Part shown: positions 1 to 10,750 of the stretch, in pieces | Layout of the letters: each line of letters starts with the position of its first letter | How positions within the stretch are numbered: the stretch's first letter is position 1 | Assembly: GCA_021292105.1 (NCBI GenBank) | Contig: CM037871.1 | Span: 23,246,057-23,310,056 of the forward strand | Source of the DNA: Anadara kagoshimensis | Lineage: Eukaryota; Mollusca; Bivalvia; Arcoida; Arcidae | Direction: 5' to 3' | Length of the DNA: 64,000 bases | Notes under the pieces: model-generated | The model's input: the letters and a program-made list of their open reading frames with translations, nothing else | What the model was told of the DNA's origin: nothing | Databases searched by the model: none | Translations under genes and position numbers: made by a program

Positions 1-987
1 ACATAGTGGGCTTAATATTCATTTGAAGCTATTAATTATACCCGTTTAATTTTGCACAACTAGACGACCGTTTCAGAATACAATTCCTCATCAGTAGTGC
101 TTGGATAAAAAACTTGAAGTGGAAAGCCATTTTTCAAGATGCTGAAAAACATTATCCAAAGACCCAAAATATAATTTACAAAATCAAGCTAAGGAAATAC
201 TTTGCACGAGTGAGCATACCTTAGTTTTTGAGGAATTTCAAAATTTAACAAGTGGATGATTAAGATATAACAGTACATTTCTGACAATACCAAATGAAAT
301 GTCATGCATAACAGTTAGGGGTAATGTTGCTTCATCCACGGTGTTATGATCCGTGTTTTTTTTATTATTCCAATTCAGGGCATAACATCAAAAATAATCA
401 AAACAACTTGTGTTATTTGTATAAATCTGTAAGTGAATACTGGTGTCCTCAATGAACATTGGTCAGCAACTTACTTGCCAAATAAAATAATTATAACCTC
501 TTCATTACGTCTATTCATAGTTACAAGATGCTCCGGGTAGCATCCATCAGCACTATTTCAACTAGTCTGGGCGAGAATTATAACAATTTTAATTATTTTC
601 AACCTTTAATGATTAGAAATAAAGGTGCGACGTGCATACCAAATATCCTCAGTCAATCACATTATACCGACCAAACTGGTCGTTGCTCTAACGTCATTAT
701 AGCCGAGAGTGTCTGGCGAAGGAAAAATTTTACCTCTAAGAGCGGATGCTATAACCATTGCATGATCAATATTAGAATTATGTTAGTGTAGTTAGAAAAA
801 TACTCGTATCATCAGAAATATCCGGGTTTTATGGCGTTTAGAGGCAAAAGTTCTCACTAAATGAACCAGAACAGGACAGAGTCTTTACGGTTACGAATAC
901 TAAACACCTACTTATGACAATCGTAAAAAATTACGTATAACTTGGAACAGTCTTAAGTACATCAGCCATCGTTCTCTACGACAGGAA
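1..987. repeat. Outer flank of the large inverted duplication (left arm)
   Basis: No coding gene is seen. This stretch is the reverse complement, with scattered differences, of about 20600-21600. For example, the CCGTTTCAGAATACAATTC stretch near 68 reappears inverted near 21515-21535, and the block at 528-660 reappears inverted at 20930-21050. The 87-codon open frame at 528-791 has a partial counterpart in the inverted copy, but it is not conserved to the same end and is best read as repeat sequence. A related block, with the words about a plant-like GTGGATGAAGCAACATT string, also occurs at 17325-17345, so the flank itself belongs to a dispersed family. Confidence 0.8.
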
Positions 988-1230
988 TTTGATTTGGTTT
1001 GATTTGATTTAATAGGGTTTAACGTTCCAGTCAAGATTATTTCACATATATCAAGACGTCGCCAGCTATAGGCGAAGGTGCAAAAATTTTGATCTGTGTT
1101 ATGCGCTGATGGCATTGTGGAGTAAGGGTTCTTTAACGTGCCATGCCTACCGTGACACGGGAACTCGGTTTTTAAAGTCTCACCCGAAAGACCGCCGAAT
1201 GCTTGGCGAAGAACAGTCAATACCCATTTT
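988..1230 (-). mobile_element. tRNA-derived SINE (type 1), 5'-truncated
   Basis: Read on the minus strand this is the body and tail of the commonest SINE here: CTTTCGGGTGAGAC, the stretch ending CATCAGCGCATA, CACCTTCGCCTATAGCTG, then ACGTTAAACCCTATTAAATC and the CAAATC tail. The tRNA-like head is missing. The break falls exactly where the foldback element end CCTCTTATTTAG begins at 1231, so the foldback element interrupts or abuts the SINE. The same break point occurs in the inverted copy at 20331. It resembles V-type bivalve SINEs such as RUDI, but that assignment is from memory and unproven. Confidence 0.8.
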
Positions 1231-1289
1231 CCTCTTATTTAGTTTCTGTTTTGAATAACATCGGCATAAGAAATTGTTTTTTAATCTTT

Positions 1290-2078
1290 TTTATTGTCCC
1301 AGACATTGAATACGGGATGGCCAAGCAGTGTCAGGGTTTGGGGCCGCTGGGCTCACTTGCAAGGTAACAAATATGTCAACTTTACATACATAAAACATTT
1401 GGGGATTCTAGGGATTAATCTAGATTTTGTAGTAAGGCACATGTCTGATTATTTGGGGGTCTTATTCAAGTAACTATTAAATCACCAGCGGCGTAGCCAG
1501 AAAAAAAAAATGTGCAAGCCCGGAGCAATAAGCACTACACGCACCGTAGACTTTTTCACACTGGGTCTGGGTGCATGTTCCCAGTTAAATTTTGAAAAAT
1601 ATGAAGCAAATTGATACGTGTTTCTATACTCCGTGAGTAAAAAGATTACACAAAAAGATAAAGTTTTTGTTACGTTCCACTGAGCCGAATTTTCAGAGCC
1701 ACATTTTCATCCTATTTTTTCAAAAGACATATTTTACTTCAAAATCTCAAGATTTTTTATCAAAAAATAATGTGCAAGCACATGATTATTGGCTTATATG
1801 CACGCTACGTCACTGATCACTTAAGCTTTTGAGAGTAAGTTTACTATGATATTTGAAAAATATAGCAATACAATCATTTAAAGAAAAGTTATTAAGATTT
1901 TAGGTTTTCAAAACTATCAGAAGAAAATGTCAGATGAAGAGTTAGTAAAGTCAAGCCAGATTAATCCCTTCATCAAGTAACTAAGTAAATGAAAAAGGGG
2001 TCTTGTTTCCAATATTCATAATAATACCTTTTTCAGTATTTACAAACTTTTAATAAACATTCCTTTTCAGTTTTGTCT
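1290..2078. mobile_element. Non-coding insertion inside the foldback arm
   Basis: This block is absent from the compact arm of copy 3 (21685-21840), which runs straight from the TIR to the TTGAAATACAAAG stretch. It is flanked by similar TGTTTTTTAAT stretches that could be target-site duplications. Short inverted CCCAGACA words occur near each end. The inverted copy 2 carries the same block at about 19390-20275. It contains no convincing open frame. Its origin is unknown; a small non-autonomous transposon is the simplest reading. Confidence 0.45.
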
Positions 2079-2257
2079 GGGTTTTTGTTTTTTAATTTTT
2101 AATATAATTGAAATAAAAAGAAATACCTTGCCTTCGATTCAAAATAAGAAACAGTCAACAGCTTGAATAGACTAGCTATCTCTTCATTCGATCTCTGCCG
2201 TTCAAATAACGCGTCCCGGAAACACAGATTAATTTATCATTATCTCGAGAGAACGAG

Positions 2258-2624
2258 GGTTGGTTGGTTGAATGTTGTTTAATGTCGCATCAGCAGTTTT
2301 TCAGCTATTCGCGACGAGAACTAATTTATTAATCTCTATGGATTAATCTATAAACAATTCCGAGTATGCATATGAAGTGTGTGTGTGTTTTATGGCCTGC
2401 CTTGTACTTGCGCGCACGCAGGGCGACTTTACCGTGCTAGCTCACAGAGTCAATTCGCCGCAGAGAAGCGTACCACTCCCCCAGTCTATTATACTGATAC
2501 CAATAAAGGCCAACGGCAAAGAAATTTACTTTCCCACATGTGGTCTGAGCGGGACTCGAATTCACAACGTTGAGAGACCTTGAATTTGAAGACTAACGTC
2601 TTATCCAGTAGGCCACCGCGGCCT
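2258..2624 (-). mobile_element. tRNA-derived SINE (type 2), copy in foldback arm 1
   Basis: On the minus strand the unit starts with a tRNA-like head (A-box-like TGGCCTACTGGATAAGACG; B-box-like GAATTCGAGTCCC). It continues through CAGACCACATGTGGGAAAG and ends in a region containing TTAAACAACATTCAACCAAC. It is flanked by CTCGAGAGAACGAG and CTCGAGGGAACGAG, a near-perfect duplication of a unit of the tandem array into which it inserted. The same SINE is found inverted at 18911-19254. Open frames across it (2377-2583) are not genes. Confidence 0.75.
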
Positions 2625-3405
2625 CTCGAGGGAACGAGATACTATCTTGAGGGAACGAGATACTATCTTGAGGAACGAGATACTATCTTGAGGGAACGAG
2701 ATAACTATCTTGAGGGAATGAGATACTATCTTGAGAGAACGAGATATCAACTTGAGGGAACGAGATAACTATCTTGAGGGAACGAGATACTATCTTGAGA
2801 GAACGAGATATCAACTTGAGGGAACGAGTTACTATCTTGAGGGAACGAGATATTAACTTGAGGGAACGAGATAACTATCTTGAGGGAACGAGATACTATC
2901 TTGAGGGAACGAGATACTATCTTGAGGGAACGAGATAACTATCTTGAGGGAACGAGATACTATCTTGAGGGAACGAGATACTATCTTGAGGGAACGAGAT
3001 ACTATCTTGAGGGAACGAGATAACTATCTTGAGGGAACGAGATACTATCTTGAGAGAACGAGATATCAACTTGAGGGAACGAGTTACTATCTTGAGGGAA
3101 CGAGATATTAACTTGAGGGAACGAGATACTATCTTGAGGGAACGAGTTACTATCTTGAGGGAACAAGATATTAACTTGAGGGAACGAGATGACTATCTTG
3201 AGGGAACGAGTTACTATCTTGAGGGAACGAGATATCAACTTGAGGGAACGAGTTACTATCTTGAGGGAACAAGATATTAACTTGAGGGAACGAGATGACT
3301 ATCTTGAGGGAACGAGATACTAACTTGAGGGAACGAGATGACTATCTTGAGGGAACGAGATATTAACTTGAGGGATCGAGATAGTATCTTGAGGGAACAA
3401 GATAA
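2625..3405. repeat. 21-22 bp tandem array, forward half (foldback copy 1)
   Basis: The unit is GAGGGAACGAGATACTATCT plus one or two bases, with variants GATAACT, GATATCAACTT and GAGTTACT. More than 30 copies are visible. The 21 bp period is a multiple of three and lacks stop codons in several frames, so it yields artefactual open frames of RERDTNL or FPQDSIS type on both strands. The right edge abuts the palindromic centre. Confidence 0.95.
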
Positions 3406-3482
3406 AAAATAATTTTCACATGGGCTTATTCAGTAGGATACTACGGTGGCTGAATAAGGCCATGTAAAAAAAAAATTTTATC
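3406..3482. repeat. Palindromic centre of foldback copy 1
   Basis: GGCTTATTCAG, then TAGGATACTA, then CGGTGGCTGAATAAGGCC forms an inverted repeat whose left arm is shorter than the right, because a CCACCG stretch has been lost. A/T-rich runs (AAAAAATAATTTT and AAAAAAAAATTTT) flank it. The intact form of the palindrome is at 18571-18622. Confidence 0.85.
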
Positions 3483-3940
3483 TTGTTCCCTCAAGATAGT
3501 ATCTCGTTCCCTCAAGTTAGTATCTCGTTCCCTCAAGATAGTATCTCGTTCCCTCAAGATAATATCTCGTTCCCTCAAGATAGTATCTCGTTCCCTCAAG
3601 TTAGTATCTCGTTCCCTCAAGATAGTCATCTCGTTCCCTCAAGATAATATCTCGTTCCCTCAAGTTAGTATCTCGTTCCCTCAAGATAGTAACTTGTTCC
3701 CTCAATATAGTATCTCGTTCCCTCAAGATAGTATCTCGTTCCCTCAAGATAATATCTCGTTCCCTCAAGATCGTATCTCGTTCCCTCAAGATAGTATCTC
3801 GTTCCCTCAAGATAGTAACTTGTTCCCTCAAGTTAGTATCTCGTTCCCTCAAGTTAGTATCTCGTTCCCTCAAGATAGTATCTCGTTCCCTCAAGTTAGT
3901 ATCTCGTTCCCTCAAGATAATATCTCGTTCCCTCGAGATA
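3483..3940. repeat. 21-22 bp tandem array, inverted half (foldback copy 1)
   Basis: This is the reverse complement of the 2625-3405 unit, seen as TCTCGTTCCCTCAAGATAGT, about 21 copies. It ends at CCCTCGAGATAATGATAACTTAATC, which mirrors the start of the other arm near 2230-2250. Confidence 0.95.
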
Positions 3941-4039
3941 ATGATAACTTAATCTGTGTTTCCGGGACGCTTTGTTTGAATGGTTGAGATCGAGTGAGAA
4001 GATAGCCGACTCGAGTAAGTATTTTATATTACATACATA

Positions 4040-4552
4040 TGTGTGTGTGTTATGATGGTACTGTTTTACCGGTACAACTAGACATATGTGTGTTATGATG
4101 TACTGTTTTACCGTACAACTAGACATATGTGTGTTATGATGGTACTGTTTTACCGATACAACTAGACATATGTGTGTTATGATGGTACTGTTTTACCGAT
4201 ACAACTAGACATATGTGTGTTATGATGGTACTGTTTTACCGATACAACTAGACATATGTGTGTTATGATGGTACTGTTTTACCGATACAACTAGACATAT
4301 GTGTGTTATGATGGTACTGTTTTACCGGTACAACTAGACATATGTGTGTTATGATGGTACTGTTTTACCGATACAACTAGACATATGTGTGTTATGATTG
4401 TACTGTTTTACCGATACAACTAGACATATGTGTGTTATGATGTACTGTTTTACCGATACAACTAGACATATGTGTGTTATGATGGTATATCTTTACCGGT
4501 ACAACTAGACATATGTGTGTTATGATTGTACTGTTTTACCGGTACAACTAGA
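4040..4552. repeat. 43 bp tandem array
   Basis: The unit contains CATATGTGTGTTATGATGGT followed by ACTGTTTTACCGATACAACTAGA, about 12 head-to-tail copies with few differences (GATA or GGTA, GATGGT or GATTGT). The corresponding place in foldback copy 2 (about 18015-18060) has only a remnant of one unit without the ACTGTTTTACCG part. The array therefore expanded after the two copies separated. Confidence 0.9.
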
Positions 4553-4704
4553 CAATATCTGAACATTGATGATCTGTAAAAAAGCGATTTACCAAGCTAT
4601 TGAATGTTTCTTATTTTGAATGCAGGATGAATTTATTTCTTTGTATTTCAATTGCATTAAAGATATTACCCATATTTTTTTCAAAACAGAAACTAAATAA
4701 GAGG

Positions 4705-4896
4705 TCACACGCCTATATTGACAGAGTTACGACTCTTTGGTTGAATTTCAAGTCTAAGACATCTACAGTTTCGTAATGCCTACTTAAGGTTGTTTTGCGT
4801 TACCGATCCAAGGTCTATAATTTATTCCAAATATTGTAGATAATTGTAAAATTTAATGTTTAAATATAAATATTTAATATTTCTTTATTGAACAGA
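4705..4896 (+). other. Upstream region of the transposase gene
   Basis: The first 60 bases match, inverted, the flank of foldback copy 3 (21625-21684). The rest is AT-rich. TTCTTTATTGAACAG immediately before the first ATG could be a splice acceptor, so a short upstream exon is possible. No clear TATA box was identified. Confidence 0.35.
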
Positions 4897-6614
4897 ATGA
4901 AAGTACGACATGCACATCTCCTTAAAAACTACTTCCTTGATGGATTTGCATTTATGGAAATTCAACAACTGCTTCGACAAGTACACAATATAGAATTGAG
5001 TGTTCGTCATCTTCGCAGAGTGGCAAATAACATGGGGCTTTACAAACGAAAGCAGTCCAGTATACATCGATGCATTGATTTCATACATCAAACGATATCA
5101 AGAACTGGTAGTTTACATGGCTACCGGTGGATGCATTTAAAATGCATCAGACATGGTTTAGTCATTAGTAGAGAAACCGTTAGACGTATTTTGAAGCTTA
5201 TAGATCCGATTAATGTAGCACTACGTAGGAACAAAACACTTCGACGCCGTGAATATGAGTCTCATGGTCCTAATGAAATTTGGCACATGGACGGATATGA
5301 CAAGCTGAAACCGTTTGGCATAGCCATACATGGATGCATCGATGGGTTTTCAAGAAATGTATTGTGGCTAGAAGCAGGAACAACCAATAATGATCCGAAA
5401 ATTATTGGGGGGTATTTTGTAAGGACAATTTTGAATCACGAAGGCTGCCCCATGACAATTAGATGTGATTATGGAACAGAAAATGGTCACGTGGAACATA
5501 TGCAGAGGTTTCTTCGCCGCCATGCCCGAGATGCTCTTTCTGATCGTTGTTTCATTTATGGTTCGAGTACACATAATCAGAGGATTGAATCCTTTTGGGC
5601 ACTACTACGACGCAAATGTACACAATTTTGGATAGAGTTATTTCATCAGTTGAAAATTGATGGTCATTTCAGCGGATCATTTTTAGACAGGAATCTGATT
5701 GGATTTTGTTTCCTCAATCTTGTGCAGGTAAAAATTAATATGAGGAATTTTTATTTTTTAATTTAAATCTTTGAATTTTGAACTTGCAATGAAATATATC
5801 CAAAAGTAGCTTGTATCACTGTCTGCTTTGCCTTTGATAACCAATGGTTTACATTCGTATTAGCAAGACAGAGTTTCAATCCACTGTAGTAGGCTGGATC
5901 TACATAATTTTACCATAACAATTTCGGTGTCTCAAACATCTGAAGAAGAATCCAAAAAGGAGAAGATTGTTTTTTTAAAGTATATTTTGTGATTACTGTT
6001 TTTTGCTTTAAATGTGTTACAATTTTCGAGTACACTCGAGGATAATACCAATGTGCTTACGTGTGCTTTGCTCACAAAATTAGCAGACGATCTAGGACAA
6101 ACCTTTCAAACTCTATTGTCTCTATATCTTTTAGCGAAAAATCCTGATTACTTTTGCAGGTTATTTAAAATCTCTCGAGTTCTAAAAAAAACACACGCTG
6201 TCTATAAAGAAAGCTTAGCTTTCTATTAAGAATTAATTGGTTAATAAATATAGATCCATTAATGAGCTATTTTCATTTCAGGGACAACTTACTGAATTTA
6301 CTAACGAATGGAATGCACATCAAATACGACATAACGTGAAATCTAATGGACCAACAGGTCGTCCAGTTGTGATGTATACCTCTCCAGAGCTATATGGTAC
6401 GGTTGATCACATCTGTCCTGTTGAGTTTGACGACCTTTCAGTTTGTTTTGATGAATGCAGATTCGAGAGTCATCCGTGTGACAAAGACGTCTTTGATTTG
6501 TGTGAAATTCTAATGTCGGAGGTAAACTGGGTTAGAAATAATGATCCTTTTGATAGTGTTGATTTGTACATTTACCTGCGAAATGTTATTTCCATGGAAT
6601 TGTTCAGATATTAA
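4897..6614 (+). CDS. DDE integrase-like transposase, IS3EU-like, two exons
   Basis: Exon 1 is 4897-5727 and exon 2 is 6282-6614, a spliced protein of 387 residues. Exon 1 ends CAG followed by GTAAAA; exon 2 follows TTTCATTTCAG; the phase is 0 and the reading continues smoothly from NLVQ to GQLTEFTNEWNAH. The N-terminus (about 1-55) is a helix-turn-helix-like DNA-binding region. The catalytic core has D132 in IWHMDGYDKLKPFG, D191 in CDYGTENGH and E231 in NQRIESFW, a DDE triad of retroviral-integrase/IS3 type. The family is known from fish, cnidarian and mollusc genomes as integrase core domain proteins of unknown role; IS3EU is my best superfamily guess. No internal stop or frameshift was seen, unusual among the decayed elements here. 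A more 5' start cannot be excluded, and terminal inverted repeats were not located. Confidence 0.8.
5728..6281 (+). other. Intron of the transposase gene
   Basis: GT at 5728 and AG at 6280-6281, 554 bases, AT-rich with pyrimidine stretches near the 3' end. A 71-codon open frame inside (6014-6229) has no recognisable domain and would break the family alignment, so it is treated as intronic. Confidence 0.75.
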
Positions 6615-7810
6615 GTCGCAATAATGGTAAAGAAACATTCAGATATATGCGTTAAGTAACAACTTTCAAGTTGTTCAGAACTGGTAACCTTAAAAGGCAA
6701 TTGGTTAGTAAATCATATCAAATGGTTTTTTAAATGTTAGTCTATACAATAACTACCGGTATTATCACTAACTAACACTTTTACTATATATATTTTTTCA
6801 AATGTCCACAAAACATTTGGTTAAGCTAATGAATTGTGGACAACTGGGTCCTGAAGATGATAACTCGTGTTATAGAAAATAACTAGCTAACATTTTATTT
6901 TGCATTACTTTAGCAATAACGTTTTTAGATTGTTTTGATCTTTTGCAAACTCAAGTTGTATATTACCTTATAATGTTTGATCAGACCCTGTATGATTATT
7001 ATATATTTTAAATTATGAAAAAGTTATTATTTAGATTGAAACATTACGCAATATAGTGTATCGAATTATTCTAAATTTCTGATCATAAACACGCCATAAC
7101 AGTATGTTTGCATAGTTGAAATCTAGACAACTAGGTTCATAGTTGAAACGAATGATGAAAATTAGAACATATATGAAATGAAAAATGTCACGAGACATAT
7201 CTGAGGTACACGCATGAAAACTAAATAATTAAAATGTTTTCATTGCTAAGTTGTAACGTGAATACGTATATCCCCATTCCCATTACGATGTATTCCGCCG
7301 AGCGTGGTATTTTTGTATATAAATAAAGGTTTATTCAATCAACGACAAGTAGTTGCCATCATTATTTTCTGTATATTGCCAAGTCATTGTCAGGCATTGT
7401 AGTGCCATAGTAATTTTGAATTGGTGTCAGTTTCATAGTTACTTTGCACTAATTGCCGCCACAAAACAATGTACCCTTGTTTTGTTTCTAAAGAGTGTTA
7501 AGGTGTCAGCATAGTTTATATTAGCAGACTTCTGGCTTATTCGGCGCAAGCATCGTTTGACATCACGTTATTTTACTGAAAGTGGTAGTTTTTGCAAATA
7601 GCGTTCAGATGTCTAACAGTGAAAGTCTGAATAACGATAAGAGATTATAGGTGAACCCACAGACGAAAGTATAACGTATGTTTTGAACAAATTAGTGTGG
7701 CTGTCATTGCTGATACGTATATCTGTTATTACCATGACTTCAACAATTCCAGAAAATGACAGCATTATATCAAAAATGACATTATAAATATACTGACTGC
7801 TGATGGAGTG
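6615..7810. other. AT-rich region downstream of the transposase, no gene seen
   Basis: No open frame of note. A TATATAAATAAAGG motif lies at about 7316-7330, but there is no coding sequence to go with it. The element's right terminal repeat, if present, should lie here; no matching terminus to the left side was recognised. Confidence 0.5.
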
Positions 7811-7814
7811 GAGT

Positions 7815-8040
7815 AATGGAATTTTACGCCCAAGTCAAGATCTCACTTATATCGAGGCTGTAATTTCAGTGACGTTTAAGGAAACCGGTGTGTCCGGAGA
7901 AAACCACCGACCTTCGGTAAGTGAACTGACAAACTTTCTTACTCTAGGATCTGTCCCGAGTAGGATTCAGACCTAGGCGGTAAGGGGTGTGATCCGTAAG
8001 CGCGCGCTTTATATCACTCGGCCACAGAGACCCCCAAATG
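7815..8040 (-). mobile_element. tRNA-derived SINE (type 3, Ser/Leu-like head)
   Basis: On the minus strand the head reads GGTCTCTGTGGCCGAGTGAT, an A-box typical of tRNA-Leu or tRNA-Ser. It is followed by a B-box-like GGTCTGAATCCTACTC, then GGTGGTTTTCTCCGGACACA and a tail near ATATAAGTGAGATC. The body GTTTTCTCC word recurs in the fragment at 43204-43320. It is an isolated SINE copy, not a functional tRNA. Confidence 0.7.
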
Positions 8041-8465
8041 CTGATTGACCTTACAGTATGGACATGGATTTTGATTTGAGTAAGGACATGCGAGAAGAAT
8101 TAAAGTATTGGAGGTAATGGGATGGTGCTTAACGTCTCGACAGTAATATCAAAGGTTATTCAACGAGAACTTACAACATTCAAACAATATCAACGCTAAG
8201 TATGTGTGCTGTATAGTGCACGTTATAGTACAAGCTCATAAAGCACCATGTCACAGACAGACATGCATACCCCACTAAGTGGCATGATACTAAATATCCC
8301 ATTGTTTGTTCTAATCTCTAAATGTCAAGTACCTGAACAATCATATTTGTATCACCTGCTGCGAAAAGATCAGCTAGACTATATAGGATTACACCGTCAG
8401 TCCGTGTGTTTTAGAGTTCTAGCACACTGACACAAAAACGTCGCAAATTAACATTGCAAATAACC
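8041..8465. other. No gene seen
   Basis: Unremarkable AT-rich sequence. The 60-codon frame at 8248-8430 has no family resemblance and sits between SINE fragments. Confidence 0.4.
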
Positions 8466-8469
8466 CGGT

Positions 8470-8567
8470 CACAGTATACAACCAGTGAAGGCCGGTGTCA
8501 AACGTACAGCGGTGAGACCAAGCCGGGCTAACCCCATCACCACTCGGCCACCACGGCTTCGTTTATG
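8470..8567 (-). mobile_element. SINE head fragment
   Basis: Minus strand reads AAGCCGTGGTGGCCGAGTGG, a tRNA-Leu/Ser-like A-box, followed by a TTAGCCCGGCTTGGTCTCAC stretch. Only the head region is recognisable. Confidence 0.55.
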
Positions 8568-8671
8568 CAACTTGGGCATGCTCTTTCTTATCGTTAAATA
8601 TTTACAATCAACGCATAGCAATAATATTCAAATTTACCAAAATCGCGGTGATTTGTAGACATATTGTCATA

Positions 8672-8732
8672 TATATATATATATATACAATTTGTCTGCA
8701 AATCATATATATATATATATATATATATATTC
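8672..8732. repeat. AT dinucleotide microsatellites
   Basis: Two (TA)n tracts separated by ACAATTTGTCTGCAAATC, itself partly self-complementary (TTTGTCTGCAAA). They explain the 65-codon open frame over this area. Confidence 0.9.
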
Positions 8733-8899
8733 TGAATGACATATTCACTTCTAAATGAAATATATCTATTCAAAAATTTATAACATGACAAGTTGCCAAA
8801 TAAAGTTTCAGTTCAAATGAGCCATTCAGTTGGTTCACCGTCCGTCAATTTTTCACATTTAAACCATCTCCAACACTACCGGGTCATATTTGGTGACTA

Positions 8900-9716
8900 T
8901 CGTGCGTGGGAAAGGGTTATAATCCCTTGGGCCCCATAAGGGGGAAATCCTGAAAATCTTAAGAAACATTACACATTAGATATTTTATGTATAACATTCT
9001 TAAGACACCTAGTTTCAAATTTGCACAAATTTTAGCCTTGGGGTCCAAGATGTGGAAATGACAATTGACTTATGGGAAATTGCTAAAATTAGTATACATG
9101 TGTATTTGTCAATATACCTGGAAAAAAGGTCCATATTTTGTATCGGCATGTATATTAGAATATTGTAGATATTAATATACTAATCATCATGATAAATGTT
9201 TGAAGGCCATGATTTGATTTGATTTAATGGGCGTTTAACGTCTTTCATTTATATCGAGACGTCATCAGCTATAGGCGAAGGTGCAGATATGCGCTGATGG
9301 CACTGTGGAGTGAGGGTTCTTTAGTGTGCCAAGCCGACTGTGACACGTAAGCTCGGTTTTAAGGTCTCATCCGAAAGACCCGTGACTTTCATTTCTTAGT
9401 GCCGAGTGCTTGGCGAAAGAACAGTCACTAACAATTTTAAGTCTTGGGTCAGACTCGGCTAGGATCGAACCCGTGACTCCCCACCTACGGAATGAGCACT
9501 ATACCTACTGAGCTATCGAAGTGGTTAAAGGCCACGAGTTCAAAGATTAAGGTATTTGGTGCACCACAATACAATTATGCTTAATTATCTGGGGAAAAAC
9601 TAAAAACTTTTTGTCACTTTTTGTATAGGCGTGTGTATTGGAATATTGTAGCTACTGGGAAAGTATGTTTTAAGGTCATGTTTCAAAGGTCAAGTTCACA
9701 GGTACATTGCAATACT
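8900..9716. repeat. Degenerate 146 bp-type repeats split by a SINE
   Basis: Words typical of the 44-48 kb array, such as GTATATTAGAATATTGTAG, ACTTTTTGTATAGGC and CAAAGGTCAAG, recur at about 9080-9200 and 9530-9715. The intervening 9213-9527 is a SINE. This is a decayed, dispersed relative of the minisatellite element at 44088-48424, in the orientation of its 47.3-48.4 kb half. Confidence 0.6.
9213..9527 (-). mobile_element. tRNA-derived SINE (type 1), near full length
   Basis: Minus-strand head CCACTTCGATAGCTCAGTAG with B-box GGGTTCGATCC, then the type 1 body (CTTTCGCCAAGCACTCGGCA, CACCTTCGCCTATAGCTG) and the AAATCAAATC tail. It is bounded by AAGGCCATGA (9203-9212) and AAGGCCACGA (9528-9537), a 10 bp target-site duplication with one difference. 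It inserted into a degenerate minisatellite-type repeat. Confidence 0.85.
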
Positions 9717-9749
9717 AAATGTGCTTTTTAGTATTTTTAAAACCTAAAA

Positions 9750-10750
9750 ATCAACATTCAAAATGTGGAAAGATAATTCCAAATGACAACTTTCTCCAAA
9801 TATTGAAGACGAACAATTGCAAAATGTATTGTACATGTAGTATACAAACATACTTTGTGTAAAATAAAATAAAATAGGCAGTGTAAATCAAAATAGACTT
9901 TATTGGGTCATTTATCCAATCTGTGGATAGTTTCGAATTTGCGCAATTACAACCCAGTAATACGTAAATAATCATCGTTTAAAGTGTACAGTTTCATATA
10001 ACAGAGTGGCCCAAATGACAAAATTATTATCATAAAATTGAAGAATGTACAACTTTTGTTATATTCAAAGGAAATAGAATTTAGACATATCTTAAAACTT
10101 ATGTACTGCTTGCAACATAATCATGTTTGATAATATAGCACGTGTTGTTTTTGACATTCATAACAAATACCAGTGATGTTTACAACCGCAATAATTATAC
10201 AAAATAATAAATATGCAAAAACAAAGACATTAACAAGAATCAACAGAATAGCATTTTTAGGAATGTTGACTTATTTAGACAACAAACATTCCAAACCCAA
10301 AATGTAACAGTACAAATAGTACATACTGATAAATTAAAAAATGCACCAACAGCAAAATGAACCCTAACTAACTATCCAATCACCACCCCACCACCACCCC
10401 CCCCCCCCCCTAAAAAAAAGAAAACCCCAAAAAAACCCAACAACAAACCAACAAAAAACGAAACTAATACTAAACCGCTGTGATATCTTTAACCTACTGA
10501 GATTAATATTCACCAATCCATAATAAAAATGAGATAACAAACCTGGATATTTCAGGTAACAGACAATAAAATCATCAATCAGAATATCTAAAACTAAACT
10601 ATGGATCTATTATTTATTAAGAGTTTAAGAAAAATCAATATTCAAATTAAAATAATAAAAAACATATAATAAAGTGACAATGGAACACTGTTCTCTTGGT
10701 AACGTGGCCTCATCATAATTTATTTTTAATGCGGGTGTACTATTAAAGCA
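9750..10750. other. AT-rich region downstream of the HECT locus, no gene seen
   Basis: Contains a poly-C run (10396-10412) and A-rich stretches. TTTATT words near 10605-10616 could act as a polyadenylation signal for the minus-strand HECT gene. No protein family was recognised, including in the 74-codon frame at 9751-9975. Confidence 0.45.

Larger units (their letters stand above)
1231..4704. mobile_element. Foldback-type TIR element, copy 1
   Basis: Both ends carry CCTCTTATTTAGTTTCTG in inverted orientation (1231 and 4704). Inside are inverted arms with GCGTCCCGGAAACACAGATTAA-type sequence next to a 21-22 bp tandem array. The array runs forward at 2625-3400, passes through a central palindrome at 3420-3470, and runs in reverse complement at 3480-3935. 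The left arm is enlarged by an inserted block (about 1290-2078) and a SINE (2258-2624); the right arm by a 43 bp tandem array (4040-4552). No transposase is encoded, so it is non-autonomous. The architecture of tandem repeats inside long inverted arms is that of foldback elements. Superfamily is unknown. Confidence 0.75.

Noticed and set aside
528-791. 87-codon frame with a partial counterpart at 20910-21119, as a conserved small gene
   Set aside because: The similarity is explained by the inverted duplication, the two frames diverge downstream, and neither has a domain.
2580-3915. Open frames of 60-104 codons on both strands with RERDTNL or FPQDSIS repeats, suggestive of a repeat protein
   Set aside because: They follow from a 21 bp unit with no stop codons. 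They occur in several frames on both strands at once, lack flanking unique coding sequence, and belong to the foldback array.
6014-6229. A middle exon of the transposase
   Set aside because: Exons 1 and 2 already join in phase with family-like continuity; this frame carries no family motif.
9485-9527. A functional tRNA gene at the SINE head, and similar heads at 17800, 28395 and 31758
   Set aside because: A- and B-boxes are present, but no proper acceptor stem pairing or 3' end; each is followed by the same SINE body.
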